Shown in pieces: positions 27,511 through 34,120 of a stretch of 64,000 bases of DNA (within the stretch, counting starts at the first letter, position 1; each line of letters begins with the position of its first letter). The notes beneath the pieces are model-generated. The model did no database searches and was not told the origin of the DNA. It was given only the letters and a program-made list of their open reading frames with translations. Location: assembly GCA_900544345.1 (NCBI GenBank), contig UQUR01000008.1:22300-86299 (forward strand), in the 5' to 3' direction. Position numbers and translations under genes: made by a program. This stretch comes from an uncultured Sutterella sp. (GTDB taxonomy: Bacteria > Pseudomonadota > Gammaproteobacteria > Burkholderiales > Burkholderiaceae_F).

Positions 27511-27975
27511 TTGAGGTGTGTCGGACAACTGAGCACCCGCAGAAATATGGTTTTTGTTGAACCATCCGCTGTTCATTTCCAAAGCCCAGCGAATAGGTCT
27601 GATAGAGCAGTGCGTATTTTGAGTTTGGGCTTTCATGTGCCGGATGTTGATTAATTTGGCTTTTTCATCAAAAAAGGCGACATCCAAATCAATTGGGACA
27701 TCCTTCATCCACATACAGACAGTCCTTGAAGGATTAAAGACAAAGAGCATTCCTGTATTGTCTTTTAAGAAGTGCCGTCCCTGAAGTCCTTTTTGCTGTT
27801 GAGCTTCAGTGGTGGCGACTTCAACTTCAATCTGGTGATTGTCAATATAAAGGGTTTCGGCCGAGCTCAAAGAAGATAAGACACATAAGCTAAAAAAAGA
27901 AAAACTGCGCGCGTAACTCAAGGTTACAGCACGCGCAGTTTTGAGCAAAGAATACACTGTGCTCATGACAAACAC
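27496..27975 (-). CDS. Secreted DUF192 family protein
   Basis: A 159-residue protein of unknown function with the DUF192 signature: LQGRHFLKDNTGMLFVF, then CMWMKDVPIDLDVAFFD and WALEMNSGWF. The N-terminus reads as a signal peptide with hydrophobic core SFFSLCVLSSLSSA. Start: GTG 27975 has AGAGGG close upstream; ATG 27966 is the alternative. It begins 6 bp after the cold-shock gene stop. Oddity: codons of about residues 11-28 form an intrinsic terminator on the sense strand (27942 down to about 27890), so transcription from the cold-shock gene would tend to stop inside this gene. No in-frame ATG lies beyond the hairpin. Confidence 0.8.
   Translation of the reverse strand: MFVMSTVYSLLKTARAVTLSYARSFSFFSLCVLSSLSSAETLYIDNHQIEVEVATTEAQQQKGLQGRHFLKDNTGMLFVFNPSRTVCMWMKDVPIDLDVAFFDEKAKLINIRHMKAQTQNTHCSIRPIRWALEMNSGWFNKNHISAGAQLSDTPQRKSP
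27890..27942 (-). terminator. Intrinsic terminator inside the 5' end of the DUF192 gene
   Basis: AAAACTGCGCG (27901-27911) pairs perfectly with CGCGCAGTTTT (27932-27942). An inner GTAAC/GTTAC stem (27913-27917 with 27923-27927) encloses a TCAAG loop. In the minus-strand transcript the stem runs into TTTTTCTTTTTTTA. It lies 40 nt after the cold-shock gene stop, so it is best read as that gene's terminator. Confidence 0.85.
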
Positions 27976-27981
27976 AGCCCT

Positions 27982-28212
27982 CTAGCTTGCCGCGTCGTCG
28001 GTCTTCATTGGCGAGGGAATCACGCGCGTAGCGTGCAATCCGCGTTCGGATTGTTCGAATTCAAACTCGACCCGTTGATTGGTTTGCAAGGTCTTGCGAC
28101 CGGGCATTTCAATGGAACGGAAATGCACAAACACTTCCCGATCCTGACCGTCGGGGATAATGAATCCGTAACCTTTGGCATCCGAGAACCATTTCACAGT
28201 ACCGGAATTCAT
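27982..28212 (-). CDS. Cold-shock domain protein
   Basis: A 76-residue single-stranded nucleic-acid-binding OB-fold protein of the CspA family. The start was placed at ATG 28212 (MNSGTVKWFSDAKGYGFI) with AAAGGA upstream. RNP1 is KGYGFI and RNP2 is VFVHF, both intact. The 12-residue C-terminal tail (PSPMKTDDAAS) is longer than in E. coli CspA, which ends soon after the last strand. The region upstream to 28300 probably carries the typical long leader, but no cold-box was recognised. Confidence 0.9.
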   Translation of the reverse strand: MNSGTVKWFSDAKGYGFIIPDGQDREVFVHFRSIEMPGRKTLQTNQRVEFEFEQSERGLHATRVIPSPMKTDDAAS

Positions 28213-28403
28213 AAAACTTCCTTTAAAAGAAAGCAAAGGCAACCTAGAGAGAGTTCTATTTGTCTGCTTTCATTTTCCATCATAGGCTTATTTACGAGCA
28301 TTGAGTACTTTTTTATTAATTATTTTTAACGAGATTTTGATTGCGTCAGTCAAAGAAAAATACAACGCTTGGTCTCACCACTGTCTTTTTCATTACAAAT
28401 GAA

Positions 28404-28443
28404 TATAATAACGAAAACGATTATCAGAATCATTCTCATTATC
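28404..28443 (+). promoter_or_regulatory. Promoter -10 and Fur-box-like operator of the ABC importer operon
   Basis: TATAAT at 28404-28409 is followed by overlapping Fur-like 19-mers. Positions 28419-28437 match the consensus GATAATGATAATCATTATC at 15 of 19 bases, and 28425-28443 match at 14 of 19. Read on the minus strand, the hexamers are GATAAT, GAGAAT, GATTCT, GATAAT. The element ends 1 bp before the permease start codon, so it fills the expected 5' UTR. Matches were counted by eye. Confidence 0.7.
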
Positions 28444-28444
28444 G

Positions 28445-29197
28445 ATGCTGCAAGGACGATTCCTTCAACTTTCAGTCATTCCCATTGTGATTTTTTCCCT
28501 TTGGGTTTTGTGTGCGAAGTACTCCGATATTTCGCCGATTCTGTTACCCGCGCCGCAATCTGTTCTGGAGACCTTTAAAGAACTTTTAGTATCCGGGGAG
28601 TTAATTGAGCACATTGTTTCCAGTGCTAAAAGGACGTTGAGTGGTTTTGCGCTATCGAGTTTCATTGGAATCTTGCTTGCGTTGATTTTTTCTCAAAGCC
28701 CCTTAGCAAAAAATTTAGGCTACTTTGTTGTCGAAGCAGCCCGTGTTACTCCTCCTTTGGCATTGATTCCGCTGTTGATTTTATGGCTTGGCATTGAAGA
28801 AGCACCCAAAGTGGCCATTGTTTTTCTATCAAGCTTTTTTCCCATTTATCTGAATGCGCTCACAGCGATTGAATCGGTGGAACTCAAATTAAAAGAAGTT
28901 GCGAAAACGCTGCACTTCAGCGCCTGGGAGACTTTTCGGTTACTGACAATTCCTGCGGCGTTGCCGGGAATTCTGACAGGACTTCGCGTCGGTTTCGGCT
29001 ACAGCTGGCGTGCTTTGGTCGGTGCAGAGCTAATTGCTGCTTCCAGCGGGTTGGGTTTCATGATCAGTGAAGCGAGCGAATTTTCTAAAACTTCTGTTGT
29101 TTTTGTTGGCATCTTTTCCATCATTGTGATCGGTGTTTTCATGGATTGGTTGCTTTCTTCGCTTATCAAGCGTTATGCAAAATTCTTTTCTGTGTGA
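28445..29197 (+). CDS. ABC transporter permease (SsuC/TauC type)
   Basis: The inner-membrane subunit, 250 residues, about six helices, of an ABC importer of the nitrate/sulfonate/taurine class. The start of the mature pattern (LLPAPQSVLETFKELL) and the EAA loop (EVAKTLHFSAWETFRLLTIPAALPGILTGLRVG) are family hallmarks. No ribosome site is visible before ATG 28445 because the Fur-like operator occupies that place; it may be translated from a very short leader. First gene of a four-gene operon with ATPase, binding protein and an unrecognised protein. Confidence 0.88.
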   Translation: MLQGRFLQLSVIPIVIFSLWVLCAKYSDISPILLPAPQSVLETFKELLVSGELIEHIVSSAKRTLSGFALSSFIGILLALIFSQSPLAKNLGYFVVEAARVTPPLALIPLLILWLGIEEAPKVAIVFLSSFFPIYLNALTAIESVELKLKEVAKTLHFSAWETFRLLTIPAALPGILTGLRVGFGYSWRALVGAELIAASSGLGFMISEASEFSKTSVVFVGIFSIIVIGVFMDWLLSSLIKRYAKFFSV

Positions 29198-29205
29198 CTG
29201 GAGCC

Positions 29206-29955
29206 ATGTTTTCTATTGAATGCCGCAATCTCAGTAAAGAATTTCACAGTGCAAACGGCTCAATAAAGCCGGTAGACGGACTTTCATTGAGTTTTAAGGC
29301 CGGGGAAATCCACGCGGTAATTGGAGAAAGCGGGTGTGGGAAAACAACGCTTTTACGTCTGATTGCCGGACTGGAAACTTCAGATTCGGGGACAGTAAAT
29401 TTTTTACCCGAAGAAAGATCTCCGACAATTTCCATCGTCTTTCAGGAACCGCGCTTATTTCCGTGGTTTACCGTCGAAAAAAACGTTGCTTTGTCTGTCA
29501 GGCATTTAGATACAGATGCGCAGCAAGAAAAAGTCAGCAGGGTTCTTGAGTTGGTTGGACTTTCCCGATGCAAACATCTTTTCCCTTCTCAATTATCGGG
29601 CGGAATGGCTCAGCGTGTGGGGCTCGCCCGTGCGTTATGTCCTGAGCCCGACATTTTGCTTTTAGACGAAGCCTTCAGTGCACTCGATGCGCTGACACGC
29701 TCGAAGATTTACCCCGAATTTATACGAATTCATGAAAGGCAGCCGGTAACGACCGTATTGGTAACTCACGATGTGACAGAAGCAGTGCTGCTTTCACGCA
29801 ATATTTTCCGCTTGGGGCACGGCAGGCTCCTTAAAACCTATTGTGTTGATCAGCCGTATCCAAGAACTTTGGCGACAGTCGGAGTGGGAAGCTTGATTGA
29901 AGATATTTTGAACGATTTTTTAACTGTAACAAAAGGGGATCACTATGAAGCTTAA
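29206..29955 (+). CDS. ABC transporter ATP-binding protein (SsuB/TauB type)
   Basis: The nucleotide-binding subunit of the importer, about 249 residues. Walker A GESGCGKTTLL, Q-loop FQEPRLFPW, signature LSGGMAQRVGLARAL, Walker B ILLLDEAFSALD and the H-loop LVTHDVTEAV are all intact. ATG 29206 follows GGAG closely and begins 8 bp after the permease stop; longer in-frame starts lie inside the permease gene. The 3' end overlaps the start of the binding-protein gene by 11 bp. Confidence 0.9.
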   Translation: MFSIECRNLSKEFHSANGSIKPVDGLSLSFKAGEIHAVIGESGCGKTTLLRLIAGLETSDSGTVNFLPEERSPTISIVFQEPRLFPWFTVEKNVALSVRHLDTDAQQEKVSRVLELVGLSRCKHLFPSQLSGGMAQRVGLARALCPEPDILLLDEAFSALDALTRSKIYPEFIRIHERQPVTTVLVTHDVTEAVLLSRNIFRLGHGRLLKTYCVDQPYPRTLATVGVGSLIEDILNDFLTVTKGDHYEA

Positions 29956-30886
29956 GGTTTGTTTGGCAGCGATGCTGTCTTGTGCAGTTGGTTTGGCTTG
30001 CGCCCAGACGATGCCGAAAGAAATCAATATTGCTTACGTAAAAGCACCATTTAATCTTCAAAACATGGTGATGAAGGATCAAAACCTGCTTGAGAAAGCC
30101 TTTGAAAAACACGGCACCAAAGTGAAATGGCACACCATTACTTCGGGTGCCAAACAAACGCAAGCTATGGCTGCCGGTGCTTTGGACTTCTCCGCGGTGA
30201 TGAATACAGCATCGCTGCTGTCGACAAACGGTGCGGGCAATCCCGTTTTGATTGCCAACGGCGTGGCTCACCCGGCGGATACTTTCGCGATTGTCGGTAA
30301 ACCCGGCAAGGCAATGACTGTTAAAGATTTGAAAGGAAAGAAAGTAGCCGGTCCTCGCGGGACGGTTTTGCATCAATTGTTGGTTGCAGCTTTGCTTAAA
30401 GAAGGAATGTCCATTGATGATGTCGAATTTTTGTCAATGGATCAGCCTGCCGCTCTCTCAGCTATGTTAAGCGGCAATGTTGATGCTTCGCTTCAAGCTG
30501 CAAGCGGCATTATCAAAGCAGAACAGGCCGGAGCCAAAGTTATCACTACAGCTAAAGGTCTTGTCAACGTGAACTTAGTGATGACCGTTCGACAAGCCTT
30601 TACTGAGAAATATCCGGAAGCTGTCAAAGAAGTGGTGAAAGTTCAGCGGGATACCCTCAAGTGGATCAGCGAGCATCGTCAGGAAGCGATTGCCTTGGGA
30701 GCCAAGGAACATGGCATCAGCATTAAAGACGCTACCCAATTGGCAGATTGGTCCAATTATTACGATGTCGTAACTGACGAAGATATTAAAGGTCTGCAAC
30801 AAGATCAGGACTTTCTGATTGCCAATAAACTGATGCAAAAACCGGTTGACGTCGAAAAACTCGTTTTGCCCGTTGCTCGTCAGTAA
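29945..30886 (+). CDS. ABC transporter substrate-binding protein (NMT1/SsuA-like)
   Basis: A periplasmic binding protein of 313 residues with signal peptide MKLKVCLAAMLSCAVGLACA. The fold type is NMT1/SsuA: INIAYVKAPFNLQNMVMK, then WHTITSGAKQTQAMAAGALDF, LKGKKVAGPRGTVLHQLL and AMLSGNVDASLQAASG. The ligand cannot be assigned; the family binds sulfonates, taurine, nitrate, thiamine precursors, riboflavin and others. The Fur-like site suggests a link to iron limitation. Start overlaps the ATPase gene by 11 bp; GGGG upstream acts as SD. Confidence 0.88.
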   Translation: MKLKVCLAAMLSCAVGLACAQTMPKEINIAYVKAPFNLQNMVMKDQNLLEKAFEKHGTKVKWHTITSGAKQTQAMAAGALDFSAVMNTASLLSTNGAGNPVLIANGVAHPADTFAIVGKPGKAMTVKDLKGKKVAGPRGTVLHQLLVAALLKEGMSIDDVEFLSMDQPAALSAMLSGNVDASLQAASGIIKAEQAGAKVITTAKGLVNVNLVMTVRQAFTEKYPEAVKEVVKVQRDTLKWISEHRQEAIALGAKEHGISIKDATQLADWSNYYDVVTDEDIKGLQQDQDFLIANKLMQKPVDVEKLVLPVARQ

Positions 30887-30902
30887 CTGTAAAGGAGACT
30901 GA

Positions 30903-31460
30903 ATGTTTTTCTACAAAACCCCTCAAACGATTACGGTTCGCGATGAAGAAGGCGCAATGTCATTTGACCGAGAAGATCTTATTCGGTATTCCGGTCAGGG
31001 TCATCTGATTGCCAGTGCCTTGGTCATGAGGCTTTTATCAGATGCTTTTGCCCGTCTGAGTCCGAATGAAGCACCGCTGCGCAAAGATATTTGTGTGTTG
31101 TCTGCTTTCCCGGGGCTTGGCGTGCGCGATCATATTGAATTGATCACCCGTGGCGTGACAGATAAACGTTATTTGCTCGATACCCAGGCCGGTCCGCAAT
31201 ATGCTCCCACCTCGGCTATTGGAGGTCGGATGTACTTTGTGGTTGCAATTAAAGATAAAGCCGTTAGCTACGTGATGAATCCTGAGATCTTTGATGATCG
31301 TTGGCGTCATGAAGTCGCTGCCTATCAAAAAGGCGCGAAAACGCCTCAGGAGCACGCTCGTTACGTGGCTTACAAATACGAAGTGGTCGGTCAATTGATG
31401 ACTCGTGAAGATATCTTTAGTGAAGTTAAGGAAGTTGGAATCGATATCTTCAATCGTTAA
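30903..31460 (+). CDS. Unrecognised protein of the Fur-linked ABC operon (possible distant FmdE-like)
   Basis: A 185-residue soluble protein without signal peptide or membrane segment, 16 bp after the binding-protein gene with AAAGGAG as SD, so part of that operon. I do not recognise it firmly. The order GQGHLIASALVMRLLSDAFARL, then VLSAFPGLGVRDHIELITRG, then GRMYFVVAIKDKAVSYVMNPE recalls the FmdE-type domain (GH...G pattern, an acidic/amide core, then a central strand pair). The cysteines of true FmdE are missing: only one Cys is present (DICVLS). The C-terminal quarter is helical and basic/acidic mixed. The role might be cytosolic processing of the imported compound; this is a guess. Confidence 0.55.
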   Translation: MFFYKTPQTITVRDEEGAMSFDREDLIRYSGQGHLIASALVMRLLSDAFARLSPNEAPLRKDICVLSAFPGLGVRDHIELITRGVTDKRYLLDTQAGPQYAPTSAIGGRMYFVVAIKDKAVSYVMNPEIFDDRWRHEVAAYQKGAKTPQEHARYVAYKYEVVGQLMTREDIFSEVKEVGIDIFNR

Positions 31461-31467
31461 TTAAGAG

Positions 31468-31526
31468 AATCGGGGGTGTTTACTCAGTCCTTTTTTATGA
31501 TGGGACTTTTGTAACATCCCCTGATT
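31468..31526. terminator. Composite terminator between the ABC operon and dut
   Basis: An inner stem AGTCC (31486-31490)/GGACT (31503-31507) with trailing TTTT is enclosed by AATCGGGGG (31468-31476)/CCCCTGATT (31518-31526). It sits between convergent genes and could serve both. Confidence 0.6.
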
Positions 31527-31973
31527 TTAAGCCTTGCCCGTCGAGCCAAAGCCACCGGTACCACGGTCTGAGGTTTCAAAGTCCTGCACAATATTCATTT
31601 GCATCTGTACAACCGGAACAATAACGAGTTGGGCAATGCGCTCCATCGGTTCAATGGTAAAGGGCGTCTGGCTGCGGTTCCAAGTCGAAATCATCAATTC
31701 TCCCTGGTAGTCAGAGTCAATGAGACCGACAAGGTTGCCCAGCACGATGCCGTGCTTGTGACCGAGGCCGGATCGGGGCAATATGAGCGCTGCGTAGTTG
31801 CTGTCAGCCAAGTGAATGGCTAATCCGGTCTTAATCAGTTTGGTTTCCCCGGGCTGCAGTGTCAGCGGTTCATCGAGCATTGCCCGAAGATCAAGACCGG
31901 CTGAACCGGCGGTCTGATAAGCCGGCATCATCTCTTTGATGCGGGGATCGAGAATTTTGACATCAACTTGCAT
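31527..31973 (-). CDS. dut: Deoxyuridine 5'-triphosphate nucleotidohydrolase
   Basis: A trimeric dUTPase that hydrolyses dUTP to dUMP and PPi. The 148-residue product has the five motifs: motif 1 AGLDLRA, motif 2 PRSGLG, motif 3 [13 protein letters not shown] with the catalytic Asp, motif 4 [10 protein letters not shown], and the C-terminal motif 5 [10 protein letters not shown]. The start ATG 31973 has AGGAG about 11 nt upstream, and longer in-frame starts fall in the preceding gene. Last gene of the ribF-ileS-lspA-coaBC series, as commonly seen in betaproteobacteria. Confidence 0.96.
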   Translation of the reverse strand: MQVDVKILDPRIKEMMPAYQTAGSAGLDLRAMLDEPLTLQPGETKLIKTGLAIHLADSNYAALILPRSGLGHKHGIVLGNLVGLIDSDYQGELMISTWNRSQTPFTIEPMERIAQLVIVPVVQMQMNIVQDFETSDRGTGGFGSTGKA

Positions 31974-31980
31974 AGTAAGA

Positions 31981-32439
31981 CTATCTCCTGCGGTTGCGTT
32001 TCTGACGAATGATGTTAGAAACGATACTGACAAAAACAAAGAAAACGGCAGTTGCGATCAGATTTTCCTGTCCTGTCATTCCGCCGTAGAAAAAAAGAGC
32101 AAAGCCCGCGAAAATTAAAATGAAAGTGGAAACTGTTCCTGCTTTCGTTCTCGCAGATCGGGGCTCGGAATTATTTTGCGGAAGATCTACCCTAAAAGCA
32201 TCTTCCGGTTGAGCAATGACGGTGTCTTTGTGTTTAGGCGCCGATTGGGTAAGCTCGGGAGTACTCCAGACGTTGGAAGCTGCACCGTTGAGCTCATCGT
32301 TAATTTGCGCGCGCATCAGCTCATCGTTGACTTGAAGCGCTTTGAGTTCCCTCACACTCTTTTCATTGAGCTTTTCGACAAAACTCGCAAAATCACCGTT
32401 TTTGGGTTCCAAATCCAAGGGATCAAAACGCTTTCGCAT
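31981..32439 (-). CDS. Small hypothetical membrane protein between coaBC and dut
   Basis: A 152-residue protein that I do not recognise. The N-terminal 95 residues are hydrophilic and partly helical ([20 protein letters not shown]). Two adjacent hydrophobic helices follow ([20 protein letters not shown] and [18 protein letters not shown]), then a very basic tail RQKRNRRR, suggesting an inner-membrane hairpin with the soluble part in the cytoplasm. Its start overlaps the coaBC stop (TGATG), and dut starts 7 bp after its stop, so it is translated within that operon. Confidence 0.7.
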   Translation of the reverse strand: MRKRFDPLDLEPKNGDFASFVEKLNEKSVRELKALQVNDELMRAQINDELNGAASNVWSTPELTQSAPKHKDTVIAQPEDAFRVDLPQNNSEPRSARTKAGTVSTFILIFAGFALFFYGGMTGQENLIATAVFFVFVSIVSNIIRQKRNRRR

Positions 32440-33617
32440 CAGTTCACCTCCTGAGCAATTTTGGCAATGAGCGCCTGTGCAATATGCTCTTTAGTCGCTT
32501 TTGCCAAAGGAGTAGCCGCATCGCGCTCAACAAACACTACGGCGTTGGTGTCCTGATTGATTGAGTCGCTCACTAAATTAGCGACAACAAGCGGAATATT
32601 TTTACGGAAAAGTTTAGCTCTGGCGTTATCGATCAGATTTTCCGTTTCAGCGGCAAATCCCACACAGTATGGGGGATTTTCAAGAGCGGCAACGCTCGCA
32701 AGAATGTCGGGATTTTCTTCGAAAGCAAGATCCGGGGCTTGCGCAAACTGCTTCTTAATTTTGTGTTCGCTGACATTGGCGACTTTCCAATCAGCGACAG
32801 CCGCCACACTGATAAAGATTTCGTGCTGAGCAACTTCCTGCATCACGGCATCATACATTTCCTGAGCGGTGATAACGTTAATACGTCTGACACCGGCGGG
32901 AGTTTTTAAATTCGTGCGGCCTGCAATGAGAGTGACTTCAGCACCGGCAAGCGCTGCAGCTTTAGCGATGGCAAAGCCTTGCTTACCGGAGGAAAGATTC
33001 GTAATGCCGCGAACTGGATCAATCGGTTCGTAGGTCGGACCGGCGGTAATCAGGACACGACAGCGATCAAGCACTCTGGGAGAAAACGCACCTTGAAGCA
33101 ACTCTATGATTTCTTCGGGTTCGAGCATTCTGCCGCTGCCCACATCGCCGCAAGCCTGCTCGCCCGATGCAGGACCTAAAAATAGCGCTCCGTCCTGGGT
33201 GAGTTGTGCAACATTGCGCTGAGTGGCTTGGTTGTGCCACATGTAAGTGTTCATCGCCGGTGCATAGGCCACCGGACATCGGGCCGCTAAAATGGCAGCG
33301 CTCAAAATGTCATCGGCAATGCCTTGGGCTGCTTTAGCCAAAATATTGGCCGTTGCAGGCGCGACTAAAAGGAGATTGGCTTCTTTGGTGGCCTCAATAT
33401 GGGGGATGACGCTGGTACTTTGCTCCCAATCGCTCGTAAAAACGCGCTTTGCTCCCAGCGCCCGGAAGGTGAGCGGTGTCACAAAACGCTGAGCAGCTTC
33501 AGTCATAATGACAGAGACTTCTGCTCCGCGCTTAATTAAAAGTCTCAATAATTCGCAGCTTTTATAGGCAGCAATAGAGCCTGTCACGGCCAATACAATT
33601 TTTTGTCCTGTGAGCAT
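32439..33617 (-). CDS. coaBC: Bifunctional phosphopantothenoylcysteine decarboxylase / phosphopantothenate--cysteine ligase
   Basis: Carries out two consecutive steps of coenzyme A synthesis. The 392-residue product has the N-terminal FMN-binding decarboxylase CoaC (about 1-185) with VLAVTGSIAAYKS, the catalytic His in SVIPHIEAT and the substrate-binding APAMNTYMW with GEQACGDVGSGRM. The CTP-dependent synthetase CoaB follows from about 190 (VLITAGPTYEPIDPVRGITNLSSGKQG). Lies in the ribF-ileS-lspA-coaBC-dut run. Confidence 0.96.
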   Translation of the reverse strand: MLTGQKIVLAVTGSIAAYKSCELLRLLIKRGAEVSVIMTEAAQRFVTPLTFRALGAKRVFTSDWEQSTSVIPHIEATKEANLLLVAPATANILAKAAQGIADDILSAAILAARCPVAYAPAMNTYMWHNQATQRNVAQLTQDGALFLGPASGEQACGDVGSGRMLEPEEIIELLQGAFSPRVLDRCRVLITAGPTYEPIDPVRGITNLSSGKQGFAIAKAAALAGAEVTLIAGRTNLKTPAGVRRINVITAQEMYDAVMQEVAQHEIFISVAAVADWKVANVSEHKIKKQFAQAPDLAFEENPDILASVAALENPPYCVGFAAETENLIDNARAKLFRKNIPLVVANLVSDSINQDTNAVVFVERDAATPLAKATKEHIAQALIAKIAQEVN

Positions 33618-33628
33618 CTGGCACTCCT

Positions 33629-34120
33629 TTAGTGCTTGCGATCAAAGAAGCTATCGAGGATCAGCAATCCGGCACCGCCAACAATGGCCATGTCGGCGAC
33701 ATTAAATGCGGGCCAATGCCAATAGCCATAATAAAAATCTAGAAAATCAATTACATAACCGTAGATTATACGGTCAAAGAGGTTGCCTAATGCACCTCCC
33801 ATGATTAAAGCGAGGGCAAGACAAAAAAGATTTTCTGATGCGTGCCGAATAATTAAGCGAGAACAGATAAACACAGCAATGATGGCAATAGCAGCAAAAA
33901 AGTACATTTGCCAGCCGCTGTGATCGGCTAAAAATGAGAAGGCAGCGCCCGTATTGTGTGCGAGCACAAAATTAAAAAAAGAAGTCACCGGCCGGGATTC
34001 TCCGAGGTAGAAATGATTTTCAAAGTAGAACTTTGTGACAAAATCCACCGCAAAAATCACGGCCGATACGCCCGCCCAGGGCATCAAAGCTCGGGCGGGT
34101 TGGGTTTTAATGTAACTCAT
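33629..34120 (-). CDS. lspA: Lipoprotein signal peptidase (signal peptidase II)
   Basis: An inner-membrane aspartyl protease that cuts prolipoprotein signal peptides. The 163-residue product has four transmembrane helices. The catalytic Asp pair is in GGALGNLFDRIIYGYVIDFL and FNVADMAI, and the conserved NTGAAFSFL is present. The start overlaps the ileS stop region (ATG 34120), so it is coupled to ileS, a classic pairing. It would process the NlpD lipoprotein encoded in this window. Confidence 0.96.
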   Translation of the reverse strand: MSYIKTQPARALMPWAGVSAVIFAVDFVTKFYFENHFYLGESRPVTSFFNFVLAHNTGAAFSFLADHSGWQMYFFAAIAIIAVFICSRLIIRHASENLFCLALALIMGGALGNLFDRIIYGYVIDFLDFYYGYWHWPAFNVADMAIVGGAGLLILDSFFDRKH

